Assembly (NCBI RefSeq): GCF_020283565.1
Contig: NC_060059.1
Span: forward strand, 7,013,501-7,077,500
Reading direction: 5' to 3'
From: Trifolium pratense
Taxonomy: Eukaryota > Streptophyta > Magnoliopsida > Fabales > Fabaceae
Length of the DNA stretch: 64,000 nt
Part shown: piece after piece, positions 35,920-48,742 of the stretch
Layout of the letters: each line of letters begins with the position of its first letter
How positions within the stretch are numbered: the first letter of the stretch is position 1
Made by a program: the position numbers and the translations under genes
Notes under the pieces: generated by a model
The model's database searches: none
Seen by the model: the letters and a program-made list of their open reading frames with translations, nothing else
Told to the model about the DNA's origin: nothing

Positions 35920-38685
35920 TTGGTAGTGTTTGTAGTGCGTGCACGTAGCTTCAGTTTTATTTATACCACTTTTGTTGTATTTGCACGATCTAGCTGTATA
36001 TTCGTTTGAGTTGATTATGTGTGATTATTGAGTTTGATTTAATTTATATCCCCTAGATTTTATATTTCCTTTTATTTTATTTTAATCTATATAAAGTATA
36101 TATATTATTAGTTTATAAAAAAAAAAAAACTATTTTACTGCAAGATGAATTGATCTACCAACTTCATTCAAAAAGAGTATATATGGCAGTTGCGTGTGAT
36201 AGGGGCTGCTGTATCTCTCCTTCACACTTCACATTAGTAAATGAACCTATCTACCAAAAAAACCAAAACTAAAATAACCTACAGTCAATGGAATGTGTCC
36301 TTTGTGTGATCATGAAGGTCAATAATAAGGTCAATTTGAAGTTGAGTTGGATCTTAAGGAACCTTCGGTTAATGAAATGTATCTTCCGTCCTCTGATTTT
36401 ATTTTTTTGGTACAATGTCCTCTGATTATTCCGTATTCTATCAACTAGTACTACTCTATATATTATTTTATTGTATCTAAAAAATATTATTTATTGTATC
36501 TTAAAAAATAAGTCAGCTAATAAATAATAAATAGTCAATGTTATTGTCATAATTCTTTATTCAATCCATAGTGTTAAATTAGACACAATTATCTGAATTC
36601 GAATTTACAATTTTATAACTGTGTATGAATTTCAGTGGTGTTTCTCGTTTTGTTTATATAAAAAATATAATCAATGGTATTATAAAAAAAAAATTAAATT
36701 TTCATTAAAATTTAATTAACAGTGATGTGTTGTTTCCAGGGGCCAGGTAATATTTTAATCTTACAAGCTTTCCCTAGTTTGGTATACATTGAAAAAAAAG
36801 TATATATGCAATCAATGGAAAAATAACAACACCCACCAGTATACAGATATAAGAGCATGAACTAAGAAACTCTGCTAATTTAATTTCTTACCATGCTTCT
36901 TAGTTAAACAAGTGATCTATGATTCATTCATTCACTTTTTGCAATTATTACACGTTGTTTTTCACCTATTTATTTAACCCGTATGTGCTAACCAAATGAA
37001 AGTTTGTTGAGTTTGAATCCAGAAGATAGGTACGGTGAATTAAATAGTACATTATTTTTGTTCAACGGTGAATTAAATATGTTATCTAAAATATTTTTGA
37101 TTGTATAGAAAAAAAAAATTTGATTAATTAATAAATAGTCATAGTAGTAGCCCATGGCACCAAAAAAAAAATAGTAGTAGCCCATGATGTATTATGCGTA
37201 TTTTTCTTTTAGTACTTTCTTCGATTTTATATATGAATAAAAATTAAATTTTTTAATTTATTAAAAAAAATCTATTTATTCTATAATAGATTAAATATGC
37301 CATTTTCTTTATTAAATAGTTTATTAGCTAAAAATTTCACCATAAAAATGAATAAGTGAAATATTTAAAAGTTTAAACTATGACTCATGTGTATATAATT
37401 TAAAGTTTAACTCACAACAGATAATGAATTTAAAAAGTTATTATTATTTTTTAAGTTTAATGAAGGTGCACTAACAATGTAAAATAATTTTATACAATTA
37501 TAAAATAAAAAAAAATTAAATTTTCATATCATATTAAGAAAGTAGGATAAATTGGAATAATATGACGAAAAACACAGTTGTTATTGATTGACCGTGTAAA
37601 ATTATTTTACACTATCGAAGATTTTTTTTTATACTATATGAAAGTAAGTAGGATAGGGTCAAAGATGTAAAATAAGACCAACCCTTGCGATTGCGAAGTT
37701 GCGATGTACGGCCTTGGTTTTGTTTTTGGGACAAAATGTACGGCGTTGGTAGTTACTTTGTTTTACTTTTAGTATTTATATTTTCCATAGTGCTCTTTTT
37801 ATACGGTAACAGAAGAAATCTTATGGATAGATACAATTTCAAACGAAAAATATTTAAGCATATAGTATACACGAATAACAAATAAAAATCTAGTTGCGAG
37901 TGATTTTTATTTGGGTAGTATGCATGAGATTTTAGGTTCGATCTTCATTGCCAACATTATAAAAAAATTAATGTATGTAAAACAATTTAATCATTATTTT
38001 TTAATTGTATGTGTGTGTTTAAATTTTTTTTCATTTAGGATTTTGCCTAACTAAATATACCACTTGTAAAGAAGTAAAACATAATCGTACTTTGGAAAAT
38101 TCGATGATACGCTTCCGAAAGAAAAAAGTTATTTCAACAACTAATTTTTAAATAAAAATATAATAAGTTATTTATTAGTATCATTTTTTTAATTTTTTTA
38201 ATACTTTTTGCAAATTTTAAGAACCGTACATAAAGAGAAGTAGAATACGATTCTCGTAATTTTGTCAAAACAAAATTGTTCATGTAACATTAGCTCCTTC
38301 TGAAATCCAAATTAGTAGAAGTTTATTTTTTTTTTCCTTCTCAAGTTGTGGTTTTGGAGTATTTTTCATGCTTGCAGTCTTGCAGCGTTTAACACTCAAA
38401 CAAAGGGATCTGGATTTGCTGTACAGTTCAAAAAGCACATAGTATAACGCAATTTTTAATCTCGTCCATTAAATTTAGATCGGTCTTAGAACTAGATACC
38501 AAGTTTTCAAAAAATAAAATAAAATCGAACGACTTAGATTAAAAATTGTAATCAAATCAATCTCACTCGTTAAAATCACATCGGACGGTTTAGAACAAAA
38601 ATAAGGTGTTACTACGTGTTGCTTTTACAACCGTAAATCCAATTTGCAAACAAAGACCCTCTTATTGTGTGTTGAATAAACTAAA
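35920..38685. other. Gene-free spacer
   Basis: AT-rich. At about 37455-37618 a worn inverted pair (gtaaaataattttata / gtgtaaaattattttacac) suggests an old MITE. A B-box-like word, ggttcgatc, at about 37936 may belong to a SINE fragment. No host gene was seen. Confidence 0.5.
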
Positions 38686-38786
38686 TTAGCCCACCCAAAT
38701 TGGCACTAGAGAGAATCGAACCTCAGACCTCAAGAGGAGCACACTCCCAGGTCCCAAACCAATACTAATGCACCAACCCAAGTGAG
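38686..38786 (-). mobile_element. SINE-like sequence, third family
   Basis: The minus strand reads cacttgggttggtgcattag, then ggtttgggacctgggagtgt, then B box aggttcgattctctc. The spacing fits a tRNA-derived pol III promoter. Boundaries and target duplication were not found; the element may extend left to about 38400. Confidence 0.5.
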
Positions 38787-41700
38787 TTTTCCTTTGTCAT
38801 TAATTATGCTACAAGGAAACAAACACAATACACGACCTATCAAACTCTTTGTTCAAAAATCTTTCCATTTCAACATAAGGCAAAGGATTCTTGCTTTTCT
38901 GTTCTTACACAATAATCATAGCTTTTTCAAAACTACCCCGTGATAATTTAGAGTTATTTATCCCACAATCAATGAGAATATATGCATGTAAAATAAAAGT
39001 TTATCGCAAGTTAGTTGTAGGTATTAGTGTACCATATACAAATCTTCTTATGTCGTTTGTTTTCATTTGTTGTTGAATAAATACCCTAAATTATCAAGGA
39101 ATATAATATACCTCACTTAATTTCTTTGTAAATTTTTGTTTCTATCTTGCACATGTATTAGTGTTTAGTTTACTTATAAGTATTTGATTAATTAATTGTG
39201 TCTAACTATTAATTACTAGGTCATTGTTCCCTTTCAGGATAGCCTACATAAACATAATGAAAATATAATTAATGTATCATGTCATAATCTCTAGCGATAA
39301 AAATCATTAGAGTTTGTTTTATAAACTTGTACTTAACAATTTCGTGATGCATTGATGATCAATTGGCAAAAATCAGAGACCATTTTTTCTAAAAATAAAC
39401 TTAAAACTAAATTATATATATTGATACAACCACACAATGGATGGATCAGGAGCCAAATTCAAGTCCAAAGCAAATACTACGAAATAGTTGACCCACAACT
39501 ACATGTATCATCGGTTTCAATTTTAGAGCGGTCAAAATTGATTATAGACGTGTAAAATTGATTATGACTTGTTTGGCTTTTCACAAGTAGAATTGATTAT
39601 GGCTTGTTTGATTTTTCACAAGTAGAATTGATTCTGTCTTCAGAATTGATTCTACTTGAAGTTAGAAATCGTGGCTTCTGATTCTATAATTGATTTTTAT
39701 ACTCAAATTCTTTGTTCAACTCACTTTTATATAAATATATCCAAACATAAATTAATTCTATCAAACTCAACTCTATCAAAATTAATTCTGTCAAAATAAA
39801 TTCTTTCAAAATCAAACACATTAATACAAGATACAAAGATCTATTTTTATATTTGTTCAACAAAAAAAAAAACTATTTTTATATTATCAAAAGTGACATA
39901 CTTTTACTTTCCATATAAGAGTAAAATATTGAAGGCTGAAAAGTAAAAGGAGACATAAATCTTGTCTTTATCTGAAAAGGACCACCCCTAATCAATGCCA
40001 TGATACATAATTTAATTTCATGCAAAATTTGTAACGAGGTGTGTTATAAAAGTTAAATACGTCTCTTCATTATTTCTTTTATTACTTATTTTTACTTTAA
40101 ATAAATGATATTCATTCAAATTAATAGAATATATTTATCTAATATTCCTATAAATTTAAAATTGCTAAAAATAAAAATATGAATATACGAACAAATTCAC
40201 AACATTAATGTTAATAGAGTAGAACAGTAAAATGTATAATCCTATGCTTTTTTTTTAACTATATTGAAGTGTTCAAAATATCTATGTTTTTGAATCTGTA
40301 GCGTCGATGACACAAATTTTTTGATTGATCTTATATGGTGATCACCATATAAAATTCACTATATATCACCATTAAAGTTCAAGTCTTTGGATCTTATAGT
40401 TCAAGACAGATTCAAGAACATTTCTTGATCTTCGATAGTTGAAGAAGATCATCATATAAAATTCACTAGATCAAGTTTCAAACTTTTCTTATCAAATTTT
40501 AACCCTAGATGTCACCATTGTTTTCATCTTGAACTATTAGAGAGGGTGATTTATGACCAATTAAGCTTAGAATCACCGTCCAAATTATTATTTCTTTTTA
40601 TAATATAGTTAAAATAAGAGTGATTTTCACGTATATTTAGTATTTATTTCATATTATTTTTTTTTAGATTTTGTCGTCTTAGTGTCATGTTATTTGTTAT
40701 AATTTTCCGTATTAGTGCAGACTGCAGAGTCTTATTTCTCCATCTCGGTATATGTTCATTTAATTTATAAGTTGAGAATTTAACTTTAATCGAGTGTAGA
40801 TTTAATTAATGATTTTTGTATTACATTTTATTAAAAAAACAAATAAAATATATTTGTATTTTTTTTAAAAAAAAAATATATAGAGAGTACGTTTGTAATA
40901 ATGAAATTAATTTTTCACGTGAAAATATCGTCCTATAATTGAGGCTGCTATGGGGTCCATAGTGTAAGAGTCCTTTTGAAAAGTCTTGAAAATTCAAATG
41001 ACAAACGAATATAGCACGAAGTTAGGCCTATATACATCATTTTTTCAACATCTTGTAAGAAATGTGAGTGAGTGAAGACGATAAATTGGAGAATTAGAAT
41101 TACCCAAAATGACAGTGATGACTTTATGCTCAAGCTTCTTAGCCTCCATTAAAATCCAAATTCGTCTTCCAAACCCCACTTGGTACGAATGCCAGTAAAA
41201 AAATCATTGTTTAAAAATAGAACACTTCCATAGCCATAGCCATAGCCATAGCCAAATACTACAAGGTCAAATGACTTCATTCAATGATGTTTATTAATTT
41301 TGAAACTTAATAATTTTGATTATTTTAGTGATGTTTATTAATTTGTTTATAGACAACAAAAGAAAAGACATTTTTTAAAATAAAAAAAATTATTATCAAT
41401 AAAATGACACAATTTTGCTTTAATTCCTTTTCCGGTCAACTAAAATTTTATTAATAATCTCAAAATTAATATTTTGTTAATACGATGATAAAAAATGATT
41501 GGATTCACCATTAATGAATTGATTCAAGCGATAAAGGTCTTGGTCATCTCAAACATGTGGTCAGAAATTCGATTACGGAGAAAATTTTGGTTGGAGGGAA
41601 AACTCATCATTTTGGTAATTAAGGGTCTTGGATCCACATGTAATAGCTTTTTTACATTTTTACCCTCACTTTCTTTTTTGCCCAATTATATCATTACTTT

Positions 41701-41890
41701 ACATAAAAGAAATTTACTTAATTAACAATACTTTAATTTGAAAGTGACAACTTTTGTGCTAGAATATAATAAGTTGAAAAATAGAACACAAGAAACAAAC
41801 AGCAACACATTATTGGCAACCATGTTTAAGCAAGTTGAAAACAAAGTTACCAATAAACTATTACACGTTGAATGAGGTAAATAAATGATC
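38787..41890. other. Gene-free spacer upstream of the extensin gene
   Basis: Holds MITE-like repetitions of caagtagaattgatt near 39580-39660 and a palindrome around atggtgatcaccat at 40336-40349. No host gene was recognised. The last few hundred bases are presumably extensin promoter. Confidence 0.5.
41228..41251. repeat. (CCATAG)4 microsatellite
   Basis: Four perfect hexamer units. Confidence 0.95.
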
Positions 41891-41898
41891 TATATAAA
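41891..41898 (+). promoter_or_regulatory. TATA box of the extensin gene
   Basis: tatataaa about 87 bp before the ATG, within ctatataaagg. With transcription starting about 30 bp further on, the leader would be about 50-55 nt, normal for plant cell-wall genes. Confidence 0.7.
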
Positions 41899-41977
41899 GG
41901 ACCTAACTTGCTTACATTAGAGCATAACAAAAACCCACTACCTCAGTGAGGTTGAGAATTCAAAGAGAAACAACACA

Positions 41978-43870
41978 ATGAGGTCTCTAATGGCCTCTAC
42001 CACTTTCACTCTTCTAGTAGCCTTAGTTTCTCTTACACTACCATCTCAAATTTCAGCAAATAGTTATTTGTATTCTTCACCCCCACCTCCTAAGGTGTAC
42101 CCCCCAGTTTCACCACCACCAAAGGTGTACCCACCGGTGTACTCACCACCACCTAAAGTGTATCCTCCAGTATCACCACCGCCTAAGGTGTACCCTCCAG
42201 TTTCACCACCTTATCATTACTCTTCACCACCACCACCGGTGTACTCACCACCTAAAAAGCCATACCATTACTCTTCACCACCACCACCGGTGTACTCACC
42301 TCCTCCTCCTTATCATTATAGTTCACCACCACCGCCACCAAAGAAACCATACAAGTATTCTTCTCCTCCACCACCGGAGCATCATGTCTCACCTAAACCT
42401 TACTACCACTCTCCACCACCACCAAAGAAACCATATTACTACCATTCTCCACCACCACCAGTGTACTCACCTCCTCCTCCATACCATTATAGTTCACCAC
42501 CACCGCCACCAAAGAAGCCATACTACTACCATTCTCCACCACCACCAGTGTACTCACCTCCTCCTCCCTACCATTATAGTTCACCACCACCGCCACCAAA
42601 GAAGCCATACTACTACCATTCTCCTCCACCACCGGTGTACTCACCTCCTCCTTACCATTACAGTTCACCACCACCACCACCAAAGAAACCATACAAGTAT
42701 TCTTCCCCTCCTCCACCGGTGCATCATTACTCACCTAAACCCTACTACCACTCTCCACCACCAAAGAAACCATACAAGTATTCTTCCCCTCCTCCACCGG
42801 TGCATCATTACTCACCTAAACCCTACTACCACTCTCCACCACCAAAGAAACCATACAAGTATTCTTCTCCTCCTCCACCAGTGCATCATTACTCACCTAA
42901 ACCCTACTACCACTCTCCACCACCACCAAAGAAGCCATACAAGTATTCTTCTCCTCCTCCACCGGTTCATCATTACTCACCTAAACCCTACTACCACTCT
43001 CCACCACCACCAAAGAAACCATACTATTACCATTCTCCACCACCACCAGTGTACTCACCTCCTCCTCCATACCACTACAGTTCACCACCACCACCACCAA
43101 AGAAACCATACAAATATTCCTCTCCTCCACCACCAGTGCACCATGTCTACCCTAAACCCTACTACCATTCTCCACCACCACCATACAAATATTCCTCTCC
43201 ACCACCTCCATCTCACCCTTACCCACACCCCCACCCACACCCACACCCCCACCCACATCCTTATCCACACCCCCACCCAGTCTACCATTCACCCCCTCCC
43301 CCAACCAAGAAGCCATACTACTACCATTCTCCACCACCTCCAACCCCCCACCACTATCCACACCCCCACCCTCAACCACATCCTCACCCCCACCCACATC
43401 CTTATCCACACCCCCACCCAGTCTACCACTCGCCTCCTCCACCAACCAAGAAACCATATTACTATCATTCTCCACCACCTCCAAGTCCAACCCACCACCA
43501 CCACTATCCACACCCCCACCCAGTTTACCATTCACCTCCCCCACCACATAAAAAGCCATACAAATATGCATCTCCACCACCACCAACCTCCCACGTTCAC
43601 CCTTACCCAATCTACCACTCACCACCACCACCGAAGAAACCATACAAGTACTCATCTCCACCACCACCAGTCCACGTTTACCCACACCCAGTTTACCACT
43701 CCCCACCTCCTCCACATAAAAAACCTACATACAAATACTCTTCACCTCCTCCACCAGTTCACACTTATCCTCCACACATTCCAAGTCCAGTTTACCACCA
43801 TTCTCCTCCACCAACTCCACACAACAAGCCTTATATCTATTCTTCACCTCCACCTCCTTACCACTCTTAG
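41978..43870 (+). CDS. Extensin (hydroxyproline-rich cell-wall glycoprotein), His-rich variant
   Basis: One exon, 630 residues. An N-terminal signal peptide ([20 protein letters not shown], cleavage near residue 28) sends it to the wall; a second in-frame Met at residue 5 (41990) is an alternative start. The mature protein is almost all repeats: SPPPP blocks (sites for Pro hydroxylation and arabinosylation in extensins) alternate with [18 protein letters not shown] and YYYHSPPPP. The YxY motifs are the known intramolecular Tyr cross-link sites. The first about 60 mature residues use KVYPPV units instead. From about residue 410 to 500 there are long HPHPHP runs with [10 protein letters not shown], unusual for a classical extensin. 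The protein is very basic (Lys, His). Other long open frames overlapping on both strands arise from the repetitive CCA/CAC codons and are not genes. Confidence 0.95.
   Translation: MRSLMASTTFTLLVALVSLTLPSQISANSYLYSSPPPPKVYPPVSPPPKVYPPVYSPPPKVYPPVSPPPKVYPPVSPPYHYSSPPPPVYSPPKKPYHYSSPPPPVYSPPPPYHYSSPPPPPKKPYKYSSPPPPEHHVSPKPYYHSPPPPKKPYYYHSPPPPVYSPPPPYHYSSPPPPPKKPYYYHSPPPPVYSPPPPYHYSSPPPPPKKPYYYHSPPPPVYSPPPYHYSSPPPPPKKPYKYSSPPPPVHHYSPKPYYHSPPPKKPYKYSSPPPPVHHYSPKPYYHSPPPKKPYKYSSPPPPVHHYSPKPYYHSPPPPKKPYKYSSPPPPVHHYSPKPYYHSPPPPKKPYYYHSPPPPVYSPPPPYHYSSPPPPPKKPYKYSSPPPPVHHVYPKPYYHSPPPPYKYSSPPPPSHPYPHPHPHPHPHPHPYPHPHPVYHSPPPPTKKPYYYHSPPPPTPHHYPHPHPQPHPHPHPHPYPHPHPVYHSPPPPTKKPYYYHSPPPPSPTHHHHYPHPHPVYHSPPPPHKKPYKYASPPPPTSHVHPYPIYHSPPPPKKPYKYSSPPPPVHVYPHPVYHSPPPPHKKPTYKYSSPPPPVHTYPPHIPSPVYHHSPPPTPHNKPYIYSSPPPPYHS
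42681..43010 (+). repeat. 81/84-bp in-gene tandem repeat, 4 units
   Basis: Units start at caaag(a)a(a/g)ccatacaag at 42681, 42762, 42843 and 42927, ending before 43011. Each encodes 27-28 residues of the [20 protein letters not shown] type. The 3-bp change from 81 to 84 adds one Pro. Near identity of the units points to recent unequal exchange or slippage. Confidence 0.95.
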
Positions 43871-44527
43871 ATAGTGGTTCACCATAGCTCTCTCTATGTA
43901 AGCTTTTTTCATTCAATCTCATCTACATTATTATTATTATTCAATAATTAATTTATGCACCTAATGTAGTTACTAGTTAGTCATTTTTAGTAAGACTCAT
44001 TTATATGTATTAATTAATTTTTCTGACTTGTAAGGATTAATGGGAATAATGTAAATAATATAAAATGAATGTACAATAGTTTAGTATGAGTGTAAAATAT
44101 TCACATTAATAAGTAATTTTTTATTTTTTATTTTCTATATTTTTAAAGTATTTCCTAAATTAGATAAATGACTTAAGAGAAAAAATATGGAATATTTATG
44201 TTCCAACGTTTTATAATGTTGTTAAATGCTTTTGTCCAAAATTGACTATTCTAGTAATAAGAGCAAAATTGTGGTCTACATCAACTTTTCATGAGTAATG
44301 ATAATTTTTAATGTCATTGACTGATGAATAATAATAATAATTGCATGTGTGTGTTTTATATTTTTGTAGATATATGAATGAGAAGAATATTTTGAGAAAT
44401 AAAGAAAGCGATGGAAAAGGATGAAGCTAGCTCTCTTGATAATAATACAAGAAAGAGAAGAGAAGAAAAAAGGAAGCAAAGTTTCCGCGTTTTGTCTTCA
44501 GAAAAAGAAGTTTAATTGCTTTTGGGT
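43871..44527. other. Extensin 3' flank
   Basis: Presumed 3' untranslated region and AT-rich flank. No further gene was recognised. Confidence 0.5.
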
Positions 44528-44536
44528 TTATTTGTT

Positions 44537-44711
44537 GGGTCTTGCTAACCAGTGCCCCCGGGGCACTGGTTAAGGAAACCAAAAAAGGAAATTTTAAAAT
44601 TAAAAATAATAATGTTTACACTTTCGAGGCGTTGATTGCACAAACTTCAATGTAATATTACTATATTTGGTTCCTTAAACAATGCCCCGGGGGCACTGTT
44701 TAGCATTTTCC
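44537..44711. mobile_element. Mutator-like MITE, 175 bp
   Basis: A perfect 9-bp target duplication, ttatttgtt, flanks it (44528-44536 and 44712-44720), as for Mutator-like elements. The ends pair as tGCTAAcCAGTGCCCC (left) and tGCTAAaCAGTGCCCC (right, inverted). Each end also contains its own palindrome, GTGCCCC-GGGGCAC, so each end can fold by itself. Confidence 0.85.
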
Positions 44712-45012
44712 TTATTTGTTTAGTTTTAGTAATATTATGAATTATATTATGAATGAATTTGGGTTTTAATTAATTAACAGTTGTAAAGCAGTACACTGCT
44801 CTGCTATGTGTACAATCAATAGTGCATGCAAATGTTGATGATGTGTAGTCTTCAGTCTGCTGCTTTTGCAGGGGTTGTAAGACATTATATTATTATTATT
44901 ATAAATAATATATAGGTTTATAAGTTTTTCTAATTATGTGGTTTAATTAGATTTTGCAGTTGATTAGCTTGATTTAATAAGTAAAAATAACTTTTTTTTG
45001 TTAATTACCGAG

Positions 45013-45580
45013 CAGGGACGGATCCAGGAATCTATAAAACGGGGGGCCGAAATAATTAAATAATAAAAATTAAATAAATCATAATAATTATAATAGTACT
45101 TAAATATGCTTAATAAAAAATAAAAAATACACTACATTGTTTATCTAAATTGTACACGATATTGTTCTATATTATAAAATTCATCAACAACTGAACCGTA
45201 TTAATTAGTTTGAAATTCATTTTCTATCTTATTTCTCAACTTATTTTTCACAATCTTCGTATAGCAAGAAAATAATTTTTTACTTATAGCAAACAATCAG
45301 AATTAACTTAATTGAATTTGGACTTTTTTTTGGGTGAAGAATTGAATTTGGACTTTAATAGTGTATAATATATATTATCAAAATATTTTAAAGTAAATTG
45401 TTACAATTGCTATATTGTGGGTGCATGTTTTGCACCAAACGGTCGTTACTAATCTTTTACCACATCTCTCAAATATCAATTTATGTAGTATGTATCAATA
45501 ACAAGTATATTATGAATAAAAAAAATATGACAAGAGGGGGAGGCCTCAGCCCCTACTTGCCCCCCTTATGTCCGTCCCTG
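45013..45580. mobile_element. hAT-like non-autonomous element, 568 bp
   Basis: Exact 8-bp target duplication ttaccgag at 45005-45012 and 45581-45588. Terminal inverted repeat CAGGGACGGA...TCCGTCCCTG, followed inside by a G-run and a C-run at opposite ends. The centre is AT-rich and non-coding. Confidence 0.9.
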
Positions 45581-45849
45581 TTACCGAGTAATTTTTAGAT
45601 ATGAACAAAATCCTTATAATAAAAAATAAAAATTATTTAGGTGCACATATATAAAAATAAAAAAATTAAATATAAAATAGTTAGGTTTAAATATGAAAAT
45701 AGTTCCCGCAATTAACATGTTTATCTTTTGTAGAGAGTTCAAAAAATCATACATGATATTATAATGTTGTTTCTCCTATGTAGTCTTTAAAATATTAAAA
45801 TTAAGCCTTGCAATATTTATTTTAGCCTTTATTTTAAAGAATTTTCTAA

Positions 45850-45947
45850 AGCCATAAGATTTGGTCTAGTGGTAAGAAATTTAGGCAGTATACTAGAAGT
45901 TCCGGGTTCGATCTCAGCTCCGTTGTAAACTAAAAAAAATAAAAATC
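45850..45947 (+). mobile_element. tRNA-derived SINE, family 2
   Basis: A box tggtctagtggtaag and B box gggttcgatc (45904-45913), then ctccgttgtaaac and an A-rich tail. It shares this arrangement with the copy at 55131. Confidence 0.7.
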
Positions 45948-48265
45948 CTAGCTTACAATCGGTTTGAAATGGTGCATTTATTAATTTATACTCCCTCCAA
46001 TTTTGGTGGAGTGTTATTTTAACAAATTTTTTGAGACAATTTTGAGACAACCTTTCTTTTCCTCTTTTCTTGTTGGACAAAAATAATAGAGAGAGGAAAA
46101 GAAAGAGAGAAAATTGTCTAAAAAAATTGTTCAGATAACAATTTTTTTTTAAATATATAAGTGAAAATGTTACTTTTTAATTTCATTGAATAATGAATGA
46201 ATATGACCCGTAATATATAAACATCACATTATTCAATGTATCTGAAAAAAAAAAAATTGTTTATATTTAAAACCAAAAAGAGTATTTGCTTAGCTCGTTT
46301 GGTTACACATGACGTGGGGAATTAGTGAAATGCTAACTTAATTGGCACCATGCCACCATATATAAACATCACTATATTATTTTGTCCCATCGAAATAAAA
46401 AATTCTCTATCTTTTAAATAGAATAATGGATCGATTTGATAGACTAGTATGTTTTTATTGACTATATATATATATGGACGACGTTATAATTAAACATAAT
46501 AATTATTGGCAGGCCGTTCATAATTTATATCATGAGAAATGAGATGATGTTCAAATGACTCTTAGCTGGCAGGGAACTTAATTAACTTCTACCAAAGGAT
46601 AATCAAGTCTTGCTTGAGTTTGACAATTGAATTTCTCGTATGCTTTTAATCGTACAGGTTAGGTTTTATGCTAGCTTTATTTTTCTCTTATATTTTCAGT
46701 GAATAAAAAAATTTAGAAAAAAAAAGTATAAATTTTTTATTTTATTTATTGTGCAGTGTATATTAAGTGGTATGAGTGTATGACACTTTTGATGTCTATA
46801 TAAAGGCCAAATCTACTGTGAAATCAAGTATAATCATATAATAGTTGACAAAACTATTTCCTTTGAGAGAGTTATTAACATTTTCTCAGAATTAAATTCG
46901 AGCGCAAGATTTTCAAGTAAAATAATTACTATAGTACACATTGAATATATAAAATTTAATTATATATTCATATAATTAAATTTAAACACTCTATTTATTA
47001 ATTTCAGTAAAATTCTAACCTCTATTTGACCAAAAAAATAATGCTTCGACGTGAGAAATCGTGGCCCTCATGGCCTATTAATATGTCTTTTCCATTTATT
47101 TAAAACTATAACAAGTTTGTCATTTGCACTTATTTTCCTAACACCTTTGAACACATCTTATCACAAACATTATTGAGACATAGCAAAGGACCTACTACTA
47201 CGTACCCACAGCATATCTTATATATTTTTAATTGTTAATTAATGTGCCACTTGACCCATCATAATATGGGTTGGTGAGTTTGGTATGTTGAGATTTGGTT
47301 TTGTCTTTTGTTCTCATTTTTCCTTTTCATATTAATTTTTTTCTTTCTCAAAATGATAGATATTAAAATAGTAGCTAAAAGAACTAAAAAAATGAACAAA
47401 TTTCTGTGCAAATTATTCATTTCTTTGTTGACAAAATGGTTGTGCTTCCATTGTTAAAAAAAATAATTAGAAGCCAATGGAATGTCTATTGCATATATTC
47501 ATCGGGTCTTGTATGGATATGCAAAAAAGGGTGCTTTTAGGTGTGTGTAGGGGTCGTGTTTGTTTGCGAGAATGGATTCCTCATCAAGTTAGTTTGGGGG
47601 ATGTGGACACACTTACACGAATTCAAGAAATGGGAGTGGAGCATAGAGGCGGATCAGTTGGTAACAAATAAATGTAGAACAAAAGAATCAATATGGTGAC
47701 CTTGATGTTAATTAAGTTAACTAACACCTGCAGTCCACCACTCATACATTTATGAACAATATGTTAAAGTGATGTCTAACATGCACAAGACTCTCACAGT
47801 TGAATTAAATATTTATATTATACAGATCATTCCTAATTTTTTTTATTAAAGAAATGAAAAATATTTAATATATTATTAAAATTATCAAAATTAACGATAT
47901 TCAATAAAAACTCATAAATTTGAATATATGTTAAACATTCCTTAATTCTTGCAGGTTATAGTACGCACGGCTTTCCAGGTTTTGAGCTCTTGAATTTGGA
48001 TGCCGGTCGGTCGGTCGGTGACCATTTGCCAATTTTAACTTGTTCAGGGAATCTCTGCCTGATGATGATGATAGATAAGTACTGTAATAAAAGGACTTCA
48101 CAGAAATCAAAATAAGACAAGTATTTCATCTCTTCTCCATGCGGTATTTCTGGGTTAGATTCCCATTTCTTTGTGTTCTAATTAAATACAACTCGGTGTA
48201 TATAATATTAGAAAGATTCATAGTGAATAAAACACTCTTATGTTGAAGTCGGTATATAATAGATA
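45948..48265. other. Gene-free spacer
   Basis: A stretch from about 45990 starts tactccctccaattttggtgg and holds the opposed words gagaaaattgtc / gacaattttgaga near 46030-46120, probably a MITE without clear ends. A (ggtc)3 run lies near 48004-48018. The open frame at 47477-47671 has no recognisable domain. No host gene was seen. Confidence 0.45.
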
Positions 48266-48525
48266 CTCTATTTGGCTCAAAATAATTGTCGAATTCGACA
48301 ATTGCACACTTGTCGATGCATAATTTTTATCATTAATATTTTTAATTGTGTATTATTAAAAATTATGAAAATTTTATATTTTGATAGTATTCACATAGAC
48401 AAATCTAATAAAATTTCATATGGTAATATTTGTCTTTATACATTGGTAAAAAAATTATGGTCAAAGTAGCTTGTATGAATAGTGTACATGGTCAAATTGT
48501 GACAATTATTTTGAGACAAAGGGAG
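48266..48525. mobile_element. Stowaway-like MITE, 260 bp
   Basis: Left end CTCTATTTGGCTCAAAATAA pairs with the right end ttattttgagacaaagggag. TA duplications at 48264-48265 and 48526-48527. A second pair of opposed words, gaattcgacaattg, sits near the left end. Confidence 0.8.
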
Positions 48526-48551
48526 TAGAAGATAATGTCCTAGTTAATTAA

Positions 48552-48742
48552 AGGATTAAATATGTTTTTGGTCCCTATAGTTTTCCAAAATTTTGATTTT
48601 AGTCCATGAAGATTTTTTTCACACTTTTTAGTCCCTGAAGTTTTTTCCGTCAATATTTTTAGTCCATATTTTCCATTCAACTCGTCAATAATGAAAATTC
48701 AAATGGCATTCAGGGACTAAAAAGTGTAGAAAAAATCTTCCT
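48552..48742. mobile_element. Incomplete fold-back MITE
   Basis: Repeated words ttttggtccctatag, ttttagtccatgaag, ttttagtccctgaag and ttttagtccat in one arm. Only a short matching inverted piece (cagggactaaaaagtgtaga, near 48711) is on the other side, so the right arm is largely lost. Confidence 0.6.

Noticed and set aside
43082..43715. Gly/Val/Trp-rich open frames antisense to the extensin gene
   Set aside because: They mirror the proline codons read backwards. No start context or family likeness.
42384..43874. Long second open frame (496 codons) over the extensin gene, rich in His, Thr and Leu
   Set aside because: It is the +1 frame of CCA/CAC-rich repeats, has no signal peptide or own promoter, and its composition is what the extensin codons force.
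47477..47671. Small protein-coding gene (64 codons)
   Set aside because: No domain, no clear promoter or conserved context; it lies in a repeat-rich gene-free spacer.
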